The notes under the pieces were generated by a model. The model did not search any database. It saw only the letters and a list, made by a program, of their open reading frames with translations, and was not told the origin of the DNA. From assembly GCA_963826695.1 (NCBI GenBank), contig CAWGXZ010000004.1:1426001-1490000 (forward strand): a stretch of DNA of 64,000 bases. The letters are read 5' to 3'. Of the stretch, positions 16,973-27,244 are shown piece by piece. The stretch is from CAWGXZ01 sp963826695. Its GTDB lineage: Bacteria; Pseudomonadota; Gammaproteobacteria; Burkholderiales; Burkholderiaceae_C. The position numbers were made by a program, and so were the translations under genes. Each line of letters starts with the position of its first letter. Position 1 is the first letter of the stretch.

Positions 16973-19900
16973 ATGGCTGTGACCACCGTCGCCCAACTCG
17001 CTGCAGAGCTCAACCGCTCCGCCACGGCGCTGCTCGAGCAGCTGCAGTCGGCAGGGCTCGGCAAGGCGTCGACGGACGATTCGCTGACCGATCACGACAA
17101 GGAGCGGCTGCTCGACTACCTGCGCACCTCGCATGGCACGACCGGCGGCGAGCGCAAGAAGATCACGCTGACGCGCAAGTCGACCAGCGAGATCAAGCAG
17201 GCCGACGCCTCGGGCAAGGCGCGCACGATCCAGGTCCAGGTGCGCAAGACGCGAACTTTCGTCAAGCGTGACGATGCGCCGCTCGGCGCGTCGAGCGCTG
17301 CCGACGAGGAAGCCGCGGCTGCGAGTGCGGCTGCCGAGGCGCAGGCCGAACTCGAGCGGCGCGAGAACGAGGCGCGCCAGCAGGCCGAGCAGCTGCGTCT
17401 GCAGGAGGCGGAGCTGGAGGAAAAGCGCCGTCAGCGCGAGGAACAGGAGCGCATCGAGCGCGAAGCGGCACAGGAGCGGCAGCGCGTCGCCGAGGAAGCG
17501 GCGGCAGCCGCCGCGGCAACCGCCGCTGCCGAGGCTGCAGCGAACGCGGCGCTCGCTGCAGCGGCAGCGCCGGCGGTGTTGCCGCGCGCCACGCCTGTGA
17601 GGGGTGGCGGCTCGAAAGCCTTCGGCTTGGCCGGGCCGGCCGCCAAGGGAAAGTCTCCTGCTGGGCAGCCGGCTGGTGCAGCGCAGCCCGCTCCTGCGGC
17701 GCAACCTGCTCCTGTGGTGCAACCTGCGCCTGCAGCGCAGCCGGCCCCTGCGGAACCGCCGAAGCCCGCGCTGCGGGTGATCAAGGCGGCCGACGTGGTC
17801 GACGAGGAAAAGCAGCGCGCCATCGACCTCGCCAAGCGCCGCAAGGCGGCCGAGGAAGAGGCGGCCGCGATCCGCGCGATGATGAACGCGCCGAAGAAGG
17901 TGCTCGTTGCCAAGAAGGCTGCCGAGCCGCCGAAGCCGGAGGTGCCGAAGGAAGGCATCAAGGGGACGATCCACAAGCCCGCAGCGGTGGCAGGCGCGCC
18001 TGCAACGCCGGCCACGGCCAAGCCCGGTGACAAGAAGTCGGTCAAGTCGGAAAAGCTTTCCTCGAGTTGGGCCGACGATGCCAAGAAGCGTGGCGTCAAG
18101 GGCCGCACCGACACACCGGCGGGCGCACGGCCCGGGTGGCGTGCGCCGCGCGGCGGGCGTCGCGGCGATCGCAGCGATGGCGCAGCCTCGTCGTTCGTCG
18201 CGCCGGTCGAGCAGCAGGTGCAGGAGGTGCACATTCCGGAGACGATCAGCGTCGCCGACCTCGCGCACAAGATGAGCGTCAAGGCATCCGAGGTCATCAA
18301 GCATCTGATGAAGCTCGGCCAGATGGTGACCATCAACCAGCAGCTCGACCAGGAGACGGCGATGATCGTCGTCGAGGAAATGGGCCACACCGCCTTTGCG
18401 GCCAAGCTCGACGATCCGGAGGCCTTCCTCGAGGAGTCGCCGGAAGCCGAAACGGCGCACGAGGAGTTGCCGCGGGCGCCGGTGGTCACCGTCATGGGCC
18501 ACGTCGACCATGGCAAGACCTCGCTGCTCGATTACATCCGCCGCGCTCGCGTCGCAGCCGGCGAGGCCGGCGGCATCACCCAGCACATCGGTGCCTATCA
18601 CGTCGATACGCCGGGCGGGATGATCACCTTCCTCGACACCCCGGGCCATGCGGCCTTTACCGCGATGCGCGCACGCGGGGCCAAGGCCACCGACATCGTC
18701 ATCCTGGTGGTGGCGGCAGACGACGGCGTGATGCCGCAGACCAAGGAAGCGATCGCCCACGCCCGGGCGGCCGGCGTGCCGCTGGTGGTGGCGATGAACA
18801 AGGTCGACAAGCCCGATGCCAACCTCGAGCGACTGAAGAGCGAGCTGGTTGCCGAGGAAGTCGTTCCCGAGGAGTTCGGCGGCGACTCGCCGTTCGTGCC
18901 GGTTTCGGCGCGGACCGGGCAGGGCGTCGACACCTTGCTCGAGCAGGTGCTGTTGCAGGCCGAGGTGCTGGAACTCAAGGCCCCGCGCGACAGCCTGGCC
19001 AAGGGGCTGGTGATCGAAGCCAAGCTCGACAAGGGCCGCGGACCGGTCGCCACGGTGCTGGTGCAGAGCGGGACGCTGAAGCGCGGCGACGTCGTGCTGG
19101 CGGGTTCGAGCTACGGCCGGGTGCGGGCGATGCTCGACGAGAACGGCAAGGCGACGACCGAGGCCGGTCCGTCGATCCCGGTCGAGATCCAGGGCCTGAC
19201 CGACGTGCCGCAAGCCGGCGACGAGTTCATGGTGTTGTCGGACGAGCGCCGGGCACGCGAGATCGCCACCTTCCGTCAGGGCAAGTACCGCGACGTCAAG
19301 CTGGCGCGTCAGCAGGCCGCCAAGCTCGAGAACATGTTCGAGAACATGGGGCAGGGCGAGGCACAGACGCTGGCACTGATCGTCAAGGCGGACGTGCAGG
19401 GCTCGCAGGAAGCACTGACCCAGTCGTTGCTGAAGCTCAGCACGGCCGAGGTGCGCGTCCAGGCGGTCCACGCGGCCGTCGGCGGCATCTCGGAGAGCGA
19501 CGTCAACCTGGCGATTGCGTCGAAGGCGGTGATCGTCGGCTTCAACGTCCGCGCCGATGCGGGTGCGCGCAAGCTGGCCGAGAACAACGGTGTCGACATC
19601 CGCTACTACAACATCATCTACGACGCGGTCGACGAGATCAAGGCGGCCATGACCGGCATGCTGGCGCCGGAGCAGCGCGAGGAGCTGCTCGGCACCGCGG
19701 AGATCCGTACCGTCTTCGTCGCGACCAAGATCGGCACGATTGCCGGCTCGATGGTGTTGTCGGGCGTCGTCCGGCGCAATGCGCGCTTCCGCCTGCTGCG
19801 CGACAACGTCGTCGTGACGACCGGCGAGGTCGAGTCGGTGAAGCGGATGAAGGAGGACGTGCGCGAGGTCAAGGAAGGCTTCGAGTGCGGCATCAAGCTG

Positions 19901-19975
19901 AAGAACTTCAACGACATCAAAGAGGGCGACCAGCTCGAGATCTTCGAAGTCAAGGAAGTCGCCCGAACGCTCTAG
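16973..19975 (+). CDS. infB: Translation initiation factor IF-2
   Basis: The 1000-residue GTPase places initiator tRNA on the 30S subunit. An N-terminal IF2 helical domain (TVAQLAAELNRSATALLEQL) is followed by a long low-complexity linker rich in Ala, Glu and Arg coiled-coil and AAQPAP-type repeats (about 85-260). A second IF2N domain follows (ISVADLAHKMSVKASEVIKH), then the GTPase core with P-loop GHVDHGKT at 509-516, DTPGHAAF and NKVDKPDAN. The linker makes it longer than the 890-residue E. coli form, as is usual in betaproteobacteria. A strong terminator follows. Confidence 0.98.
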   Translation: MAVTTVAQLAAELNRSATALLEQLQSAGLGKASTDDSLTDHDKERLLDYLRTSHGTTGGERKKITLTRKSTSEIKQADASGKARTIQVQVRKTRTFVKRDDAPLGASSAADEEAAAASAAAEAQAELERRENEARQQAEQLRLQEAELEEKRRQREEQERIEREAAQERQRVAEEAAAAAAATAAAEAAANAALAAAAAPAVLPRATPVRGGGSKAFGLAGPAAKGKSPAGQPAGAAQPAPAAQPAPVVQPAPAAQPAPAEPPKPALRVIKAADVVDEEKQRAIDLAKRRKAAEEEAAAIRAMMNAPKKVLVAKKAAEPPKPEVPKEGIKGTIHKPAAVAGAPATPATAKPGDKKSVKSEKLSSSWADDAKKRGVKGRTDTPAGARPGWRAPRGGRRGDRSDGAASSFVAPVEQQVQEVHIPETISVADLAHKMSVKASEVIKHLMKLGQMVTINQQLDQETAMIVVEEMGHTAFAAKLDDPEAFLEESPEAETAHEELPRAPVVTVMGHVDHGKTSLLDYIRRARVAAGEAGGITQHIGAYHVDTPGGMITFLDTPGHAAFTAMRARGAKATDIVILVVAADDGVMPQTKEAIAHARAAGVPLVVAMNKVDKPDANLERLKSELVAEEVVPEEFGGDSPFVPVSARTGQGVDTLLEQVLLQAEVLELKAPRDSLAKGLVIEAKLDKGRGPVATVLVQSGTLKRGDVVLAGSSYGRVRAMLDENGKATTEAGPSIPVEIQGLTDVPQAGDEFMVLSDERRAREIATFRQGKYRDVKLARQQAAKLENMFENMGQGEAQTLALIVKADVQGSQEALTQSLLKLSTAEVRVQAVHAAVGGISESDVNLAIASKAVIVGFNVRADAGARKLAENNGVDIRYYNIIYDAVDEIKAAMTGMLAPEQREELLGTAEIRTVFVATKIGTIAGSMVLSGVVRRNARFRLLRDNVVVTTGEVESVKRMKEDVREVKEGFECGIKLKNFNDIKEGDQLEIFEVKEVARTL

Positions 19976-20000
19976 AAAGCGGCATTCGGTCTTCGCCCCG

Positions 20001-20036
20001 AACCCCGCCTTCCAAAAGAGGGCGGGGTTTGTTTTT
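20001..20036 (+). terminator. Rho-independent terminator between infB and rbfA
   Basis: AACCCCGCC (20001-20009) and GGCGGGGTT (20021-20029) form a perfect 9-bp stem around an 11-base loop, followed by TTTGTTTTT. It lies 25 bases after the infB stop and should reduce transcription into rbfA-truB-typA, which therefore may have their own promoter or depend on read-through. Confidence 0.85.
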
Positions 20037-20062
20037 GAAGCGTCCCGCAGAGAGAAACGCCC

Positions 20063-20425
20063 ATGAAGCACAAGCGCTCGATACCCAACCGCAGCTTTCG
20101 CGTCGCCGACCAGATCCAGCGCGACGTCGCCGAGCTGATCCGCGATCTGAAGGACCCGCGCATCGGCATGCTGACGATCCATGCGGTCGAGGTGACGCCC
20201 GACTATGCGCATGCGAAGGTGTATTTCTCGCTCCTGGTCGGCGATCCACAGGCCTGCGAGGAGGCACTCAACGAGGCCGCCGGCTACCTGCGCAACGGGC
20301 TCTTCAAGCGGCTGCAGATCCATACCGTGCCGACGCTGCACTTCCACTTCGATCGCACCACCGAGCGTGCCGCCGAGCTGAACCTGCTGATCGGGCAGGC
20401 CAATGCGATGCGGGCCAAGGAATGA
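20063..20425 (+). CDS. rbfA: 30S ribosome-binding factor RbfA
   Basis: The 120-residue cold-shock maturation factor binds the 16S rRNA 5' helix region during 30S assembly. The KH-like fold is recognisable from RVADQIQRDVAELIRDLKDPRIG, VTPDYAHAKVYFSLL and PTLHFHFDRTTERAAEL. An AGAGAGAAACGCCC leader precedes the ATG. The TGA overlaps the truB ATG, so the two are translationally coupled. Confidence 0.97.
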   Translation: MKHKRSIPNRSFRVADQIQRDVAELIRDLKDPRIGMLTIHAVEVTPDYAHAKVYFSLLVGDPQACEEALNEAAGYLRNGLFKRLQIHTVPTLHFHFDRTTERAAELNLLIGQANAMRAKE

Positions 20426-21485
20426 GCCTGGTGGAGTCCTTGCCTGCGCCGCCTGCACAGGCTGGGCACCGCAGTGACGGGCAAGCCCCGGCCGAGGCCC
20501 GCATGGCGCGAACAGCGCCGTTGCCGCCGCGTGGCAAGCGCGCCAGCGTTCGCCGCGCCGTCCATGGCGTGCTGCTGCTCGACAAGCCGCTCGGCCTGTC
20601 GAGCCACACCGCGCTGAAGCTCGCCCAGCGGGTCTTCCAGGCGGAGAAGGCCGGTCATGCCGGCACGCTCGATCCGCTGGCGACCGGCCTGCTGCCGATC
20701 TGTTTCGGCGCGGCAACCAAGTTCTCGCAGTTCAGCCTCGATGCCGACAAGCGCTACACGGCGACGCTGCAGCTCGGCGCCACGACCACCACCGGCGACC
20801 GCGAGGGCGAGGTGCTGCTCGAGCGGCCGGTCGATGTCGACGCGGAACGGCTGGCGGTGGTCTGCGCCGCATTCACCGGCCGCATTGCACAGCAGCCGCC
20901 GATGTATTCGGCACTCAAGCATGCCGGCAAGCCGCTCTACGAATACGCACGCGCCGGCATCGACGTCGAACGCGCCGCGCGCGAGGTGACGATCCACACG
21001 CTCGCAGTCGCGCCCGACGGCGAACGCGGCGTCGGCAACCGCTGGACGCTCGACGTGCGCTGCAGCAAGGGAACCTACATCCGCACCCTGGCCGTCGAGA
21101 TCGGCGAGGCGCTCGGCTGCGGCGCGCACCTGGCTGCCCTGCGACGCAGCGAGAGCGGGCCGCTGGGCCTCGCCGCCGCGCACACGCTGGAGGCGCTCGA
21201 AGCCCTGAGCGAGCGCGAGCGCGACGCCTTGCTGCTGGCGCCGGATGCGATGCTCGCCGACCGGCCGGTGGTGCGCCTCGACGCCGACGACGCCGGCCGC
21301 TTTCTGAGTGGCATGCGCCGTCGACTGCCGCTCGCCGATGCGGCCTGCGTGCGTGTCTACGGCCCGCAGGGCAGGGCGTTCCTCGGCGCCGGTCACCTGG
21401 CCGGCGGCGAATTGATTTCAACGCGGCTTCTCAGTCCGCCGGAGGTGCAGGGCCTTCTAAATTCCCCTGAGCTGGAAAATATTCA

Positions 21486-21489
<4 letters not shown>
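20422..21489 (+). CDS. truB: tRNA pseudouridine(55) synthase
   Basis: It converts U55 of tRNA T loops to pseudouridine. The reading from the ATGA overlap gives 355 residues, with about 45 extra N-terminal residues before the conserved HGVLLLDKPLGLSSH. An internal ATG at residue 28 (MARTAPLPP) is an alternative start. The catalytic aspartate is D84 in GHAGTLDPLATG; YTATLQLG and KGTYIRTLAVEIGEALG are also conserved. A C-terminal PUA-like region is present. It overlaps typA by ATGA. Confidence 0.96.
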
Positions 21490-23303
<1,814 letters not shown>

Positions 23304-23319
23304 CGCAGGCGCTGCCGGC

Positions 23320-24213
23320 ATGCAGCTGAGCGCCAACGGCATCGCGATCGAAGCCGAGGTACACGGGCCGGAAACGGGCGAGCCGCTGCTGCTGATCATG
23401 GGGCTCGGCATGCAGCTGCTCGGCTGGCCCGAGGGCTTTGTCGAGCAACTCGTCGCCGCCGGTTTCCGGGTGATCCGTTTCGACAACCGCGATGTCGGGC
23501 TGAGCGAGGATTGCGCTGGCGCCAGCACGCCCATGCTCGGGTGGCAGGCGCTGCGACACTGGAGCGGACTCGGTGTGCACAGCCCCTACGGGCTCGCTGA
23601 CATGGCCGAGGATGCGGTTGGCGTGCTCGACGCGCTCGACGTCGACTCGGCGCATGTGTGCGGCGCGTCGATGGGCGGCATGATCGCCCAGCACCTCGCC
23701 GCCCGCCATCCGCATCGCGTGCGCAGCATGGCGCTGCTGATGACCAGCAGTGGCGCATTCGGCCTGCCGGGACCGCACTGGCGCGTCAAGGCAGCGGCGC
23801 TCGCAAAGCCAGCGAGCGCACGCGACCCCGAGCTGGTGGTCGACCATTACCGGCGGTTTTTCCGACTCATCGGCAGCCCGGCGTATCCGACCGATTCCGA
23901 CGTGCTCGACGACTTCGTGCGTCGCTGCGTGCAGCGCAGCTACCGGCCCGCGGGCACCGCGCGGCAGTTGCTGGCGCTTGCTGCCGACGGCGACCGCAGC
24001 CGGCTGCTGAAGGCCATCGGCGCCCCGACGATCGTCATCCACGGCGATTCGGACGTGATGCTGCCGCCGGCATCGGGCCTCGACCTGCAGCGCAAGATCG
24101 CCGGCGCCGAACTCGATCTGATTGCCGGAATGGGCCACGACCTGCCGCCGGCGCTCTGGCCGCGGCTGGTCGCCAACATCTGCCGAGTGGCCCGCCAGAC
24201 GGCCCCGGCTTAG
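23320..24213 (+). CDS. Alpha/beta hydrolase
   Basis: The 297-residue protein has a complete alpha/beta hydrolase triad pattern: an oxyanion region LLLIMGLGMQLLGWP, RFDNRDVGLSE, nucleophile elbow VCGASMGGMIAQ (G-A-S-M-G), an acid near HGDSDVMLPP and a histidine in GMGHDLPP. This layout resembles aclacinomycin methylesterase RdmC and related esterases, but the substrate is unknown. It follows typA closely and overlaps the convergent pagL-like gene by four bases at the stops. Confidence 0.88.
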   Translation: MQLSANGIAIEAEVHGPETGEPLLLIMGLGMQLLGWPEGFVEQLVAAGFRVIRFDNRDVGLSEDCAGASTPMLGWQALRHWSGLGVHSPYGLADMAEDAVGVLDALDVDSAHVCGASMGGMIAQHLAARHPHRVRSMALLMTSSGAFGLPGPHWRVKAAALAKPASARDPELVVDHYRRFFRLIGSPAYPTDSDVLDDFVRRCVQRSYRPAGTARQLLALAADGDRSRLLKAIGAPTIVIHGDSDVMLPPASGLDLQRKIAGAELDLIAGMGHDLPPALWPRLVANICRVARQTAPA

Positions 24214-24761
24214 AAGCGCTGAACGTAGGTCAGCTGAAAAATGTCGAGCCCGGGATTGGGCTTCTTGATGCTTGCATTCGAGAAATGCGAAATCCGCGCG
24301 CCAACCCGCACCGACGGGGTCAGCTGGTATCCGGCGCCGAGGTGGTCGCCGAACTGAAACAGGGTGCTCAGCTGGTCACCGGCAAAGCGGGTTCGGCTGA
24401 ACACCGTCGCTCCGATTCCGCCTTCGACAAAGAAGCGTTCGGCAGGCCACCAGCGCAACATCGGCACGGCGTTCAGCTGCCAAACGTCGTCGTTGGGTCC
24501 ATTGCGCTTCGCCGTCCAGTAAGAGACGCCGAGTTCGGCCGTGAGATCGACTCGGCTGCGGCCGGGGCCGAACGAGTAGGACCAGAGCGGCGCCGATTCG
24601 ACACCGAGCGTCACGCGCCGGTATTCGTCGCCCTCGCCGTAGTGGGCGCTGAGCGACCACGGTTCGGCCGCCTGCGCAGACGGAGTCAGAACGGGGGCTG
24701 CAAGCGAGATCGCGCAGAGCGCAGCGCTGTAAGCAAGCTTGGAGGGACGACGAAAGGACAT
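24210..24761 (-). CDS. PagL-like lipid A 3-O-deacylase (acyloxyacyl hydrolase family)
   Basis: The 183-residue product has a signal peptide (MSFRRPSKLAYSAALCAISLAAP..AQA) and an eight-strand barrel pattern ending in aromatic F. The active-site block ISHFSNASIKKPNPGLD matches PagL: H159 and S161 align with the catalytic His-Ser. The third triad residue, glutamate fourteen positions after the histidine in PagL, is aspartate here (D173). PagL removes the 3-O acyl chain of lipid A in the outer membrane. The start at 24761 is chosen for the signal peptide. Activity with Asp in the triad is uncertain. Confidence 0.82.
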   Translation of the reverse strand: MSFRRPSKLAYSAALCAISLAAPVLTPSAQAAEPWSLSAHYGEGDEYRRVTLGVESAPLWSYSFGPGRSRVDLTAELGVSYWTAKRNGPNDDVWQLNAVPMLRWWPAERFFVEGGIGATVFSRTRFAGDQLSTLFQFGDHLGAGYQLTPSVRVGARISHFSNASIKKPNPGLDIFQLTYVQRF

Positions 24762-24865
24762 GAAGGCAGCCGGTAAGAGGTTGTCGAGACGTACCTCGGG
24801 CGAGACACGACCCGGCATTTTGCCAAGCGCGTCCGAAGCGGCGCCTGCAACGACAGGCGAACCGC

Positions 24866-25216
24866 TTACTTCGTGCGGCGCTCGGCACCCCGTGCGTCGC
24901 GGCCGATGCGGCGGATCAACTCGGATGCCTCAAGTTCGGCGTCCAGCGCCGACTGCAATGGCGAGCGACAAAGCCCGGCGTATTGGTAGTTCAGGTTCTC
25001 GTACAGCTCCGCGGCCGCCGGCAGCGCCGCAAGCACCGCCTGCAACTCCGCACCGGGCGCGGCACTTTCAAGGGCTGTTGCCAGGCGCATCGCGACGAGC
25101 CGGTATTGGGCCGCGTCGAACGGCACTGCCGAATGATCGAGGCGCTCGAGCAAGTGGGCGAGCGTCAGAAGGGTGCTCGGGCGTTCGGATGTGGCGGAAG
25201 ACGAAGCGTTGCTCAT
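24866..25216 (-). CDS. Hypothetical protein, 116 residues, helical
   Basis: From the ATG at 25216 (AGAGG nine bases upstream) the protein begins MSNASSSATSERPSTLLTLA. It is predicted mostly alpha-helical, with several repeats of the LxxALE/AxLxA type, and ends in a basic tail (RRIGRDARGAERRTK). No domain is recognised. There is no signal peptide, so it is probably cytoplasmic. It lies downstream of an unusually AT-rich spacer that may hold its promoter. Confidence 0.6.
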   Translation of the reverse strand: MSNASSSATSERPSTLLTLAHLLERLDHSAVPFDAAQYRLVAMRLATALESAAPGAELQAVLAALPAAAELYENLNYQYAGLCRSPLQSALDAELEASELIRRIGRDARGAERRTK

Positions 25217-25311
25217 CGAGGACCTCTGCAAGAGCCATGTACCAGACCTGCATTTGGGACCAGGTCGCCACGCTGCAAGGCTCACCAGCAAGTCAACCCC
25301 GAAAACAGCAC

Positions 25312-25338
25312 TGTAAGTTTACATAATGCACATTGTAA
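25312..25338. promoter_or_regulatory. AT-rich spacer with TGTAA/TTACA inverted repeats
   Basis: TGTAA (25312-25316... reading T12 to A16), a two-base spacer and TTACA (25319-25323) form an inverted repeat, and another TGTAA occurs at 25334-25338. The surrounding 25310-25360 is far richer in A and T than any neighbouring sequence. It sits between the ankyrin gene and the 116-residue gene, both on the minus strand, so it is a candidate promoter/operator for the latter. Confidence 0.4.
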
Positions 25339-25374
25339 TTTGTTTAGATTGCAGTCCAGAGGGCTGGCGATGTA

Positions 25375-26037
25375 TCAGCGACCTCCCGCCGCTGTCGCCA
25401 GCCGCTTGGCCAGCGCGTCGCGTCCGGCTCGCCCCGCGAAGTCCGATGCGCGCAGCCCGGCCGCATTCGCCACGTGCGTCGCCGCATCGGCCGCCAACAG
25501 CCGCTCGACGGCGGCGAAGCTGCCGTACCCGGCAGCCATCATCAACGGCGTGGTGCCGTTCGGCGATTCCGCGTCGACATCGGCGCCTTGCGTCAAAAGC
25601 CATTCGAGCACGGCGCTGTCCGGCGCGGTCGCGGCGTAGTGCAGCGGTGCCCAGCCGGGGCGGATCACCTGGGCGCCCCGCTGCACGAGCTTGCGGCAAA
25701 GCGCCAGCTGGCCCTTGATCGCCGCCAGCATCAGCGGCGTCTCGTCCTTGGCGTTCGGCAGGTCGACCGCAATGCCAGGTGCCGAAAGCAGCGCATCGGC
25801 CGCAATGAACGCATCCAACTGCAGCGCCAGATGCAGGCCGGTACGGCCCTCGGAATCCGGCGTGTTGGCATCGAAACCGCGCAGCAACAAGCCGATGATC
25901 GCCCGGCCGTCGTCGCGACGAATGGCGCGAAAGAAATCGTCGCCCGGCGCTGCATCGACCGGCAGTGCAATCGAAGCCGCGACCAGCGTCAGGAAATTGC
26001 GCCGCCCTGCCCTCGATGCGACTACGCCGCTTCGCAA
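25375..26037 (-). CDS. Ankyrin-repeat protein with Tat-type signal
   Basis: The 220-residue protein has AGRRNFLTLVAASIALPVDA at its N-terminus, a twin-arginine signal (R-R-x-F-L) followed by a hydrophobic stretch. About five ankyrin repeats follow (FDANTPDSEGRTGLHLALQL; DLPNAKDETPLMLAAIKGQ; WAPLHYAATAP; DVDAESPNGTTPLMMAAGYG), so it is probably a periplasmic protein-protein interaction module. Its start lies inside the end of tatD, indicating translational coupling. The partner is unknown; some exported ankyrin proteins accompany catalases. Confidence 0.85.
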   Translation of the reverse strand: MRSGVVASRAGRRNFLTLVAASIALPVDAAPGDDFFRAIRRDDGRAIIGLLLRGFDANTPDSEGRTGLHLALQLDAFIAADALLSAPGIAVDLPNAKDETPLMLAAIKGQLALCRKLVQRGAQVIRPGWAPLHYAATAPDSAVLEWLLTQGADVDAESPNGTTPLMMAAGYGSFAAVERLLAADAATHVANAAGLRASDFAGRAGRDALAKRLATAAGGR

Positions 26038-26813
26038 ACCGGCACCCGCACGCCGAACAGCCGCTCGAAATTGGCGGTCGTCGCTGCGGCGACGACGTCG
26101 GTCGGCAAGGCCTTCAGCGTGGCCAGCGCCGCAGCAACATGCGGCACCATTGCCGGCGTGTTGGTCTTGCCACGGAATGGAACCGGCGCCAGATACGGAC
26201 TGTCGGTCTCGACCAGGCAGCGGTCGAGTGGCACGAAACGCGCAACTTCCTTCAGGTCCGTGGCGCTCTTGAACGTCAGGATGCCGGAAAAGGAAATATC
26301 GAAGCCCATGTCGAGTGCAGCGCGCGCGACTTCGGCGGTTTCGGTGAAACAGTGGAAGACACCGTTGCAGGCACCCTCCTCGCGCAGGATCGCCAAGGTG
26401 TCGACCGACGCGCTGCGGGTGTGGATCACCAGCGGCTTTCCCGTGGCAATGCTGGCCCGGATATGCACCCGGAAACGCTCCCGCTGCCAGGCCATTTCGG
26501 CGGTCGAACGGCCCGCCAGCCGGAAATAGTCGAGCCCGGTCTCACCGATTGCAACCACCTTCGGCCGCGATGCAAGCTCGATCAAGCCGTCGAGCGTCGG
26601 TTCGCGTGCCTCCTCCTCGTCGGGATGGACTCCGACGCTCGCCCAGAAATTCTCGAAGCGCGCCGCCAGCGAATACACCGCCTCGAACTCGTCGAGGGCG
26701 GTGCAGATGCACAGCGCACCGGCGACGCGCGCCTGCTGCATCGCAGTGCGTATATCGGGCAGCTGTGCCTGCAGCTGGGGAAACGTCAGATGGCAGTGGG
26801 AGTCGACGAACAT
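26022..26813 (-). CDS. tatD: TatD family metal-dependent hydrolase (DNase)
   Basis: The 263-residue TIM-barrel nuclease/hydrolase has metal ligands in VDSHCHL, GETGLDYF, VIHTR, FHCF and the final ETDSPYLAP. TatD-family proteins have 3'-5' exonuclease activity on DNA and are linked to DNA repair and quality control. The gene lies in the usual neighbourhood of holB and a PilZ gene, reading holB-pilZ-tatD-ankyrin on the minus strand. Confidence 0.95.
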   Translation of the reverse strand: MFVDSHCHLTFPQLQAQLPDIRTAMQQARVAGALCICTALDEFEAVYSLAARFENFWASVGVHPDEEEAREPTLDGLIELASRPKVVAIGETGLDYFRLAGRSTAEMAWQRERFRVHIRASIATGKPLVIHTRSASVDTLAILREEGACNGVFHCFTETAEVARAALDMGFDISFSGILTFKSATDLKEVARFVPLDRCLVETDSPYLAPVPFRGKTNTPAMVPHVAAALATLKALPTDVVAAATTANFERLFGVRVPVCEAA

Positions 26814-26842
26814 GCAGTCGTCCGGGGTCGGCCTGCGAAGGC

Positions 26843-27244
26843 TCAGATCGTCTGGGTCGGGCGCGACGATCCGATCGCGGTGCCGAGAATTTCCTCGATC
26901 CGCAGCCGCAGCAGCTTGGTTTTTTCGTCACCAGGGAAGCTGACCCCGACGCCCTGGGTGCGCCCGCCCGATGCATTCGGCGGCGTGATCCAGGCCACCT
27001 TCCCCGCCACGGGATAGCGCTGCGGGTCGTCGGGAAGCGAAAGCAGCAGATAGATGTCGTCGCCGAGGCGGTACTCCCGCGTCGTCGGCACGAACAGGCC
27101 GCCGTCGGTGAGCAGCGGAATGAAGGCGGCGTAAAGCGCCCCCTTTTCGCGGAACACCAGCTGGATCACGCTCGGACGCGCACTGCCGCCGCCGAGCGGC
27201 GCGGTCTGCGTGCTTGCGAACGGGCGCGTAATCGATTCGCTCAT
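26843..27244 (-). CDS. PilZ-domain protein
   Basis: The product has 133 residues from the ATG at 27244, which overlaps the holB stop by ATGA. The PilZ fold is seen in RPSVIQLVFREKGALYAAFIPLLTDGG, GDDIYLLLSLPDD, GKVAWITPP and GVGVSFPGDE. As in the PilZ protein of Pseudomonas type IV pili, the canonical RxxxR and D/NxSxxG motifs for c-di-GMP binding are not obvious. A pilus-assembly role is therefore more likely than nucleotide sensing. Confidence 0.88.
   Translation of the reverse strand: MSESITRPFASTQTAPLGGGSARPSVIQLVFREKGALYAAFIPLLTDGGLFVPTTREYRLGDDIYLLLSLPDDPQRYPVAGKVAWITPPNASGGRTQGVGVSFPGDEKTKLLRLRIEEILGTAIGSSRPTQTI

Noticed and set aside
17665..17760. Repeated GCAGCCC/GCGCAACC-type units resembling a repeat array
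   Set aside because: They encode the AAQPAP linker of IF-2, a common low-complexity segment, not a CRISPR or intergenic repeat.
16877..20716. 1279-codon minus-strand frame opposite infB, rbfA and the start of truB
   Set aside because: Very long, but wholly antisense to conserved infB and neighbours, with Arg/His-rich composition and no recognisable domain.
25319..25338. Possible sigma-70 hexamers around TTTACA and TGTAAT
   Set aside because: Spacing between candidate hexamers is far from 17 bases on either strand, so only a general AT-rich regulatory region is reported.
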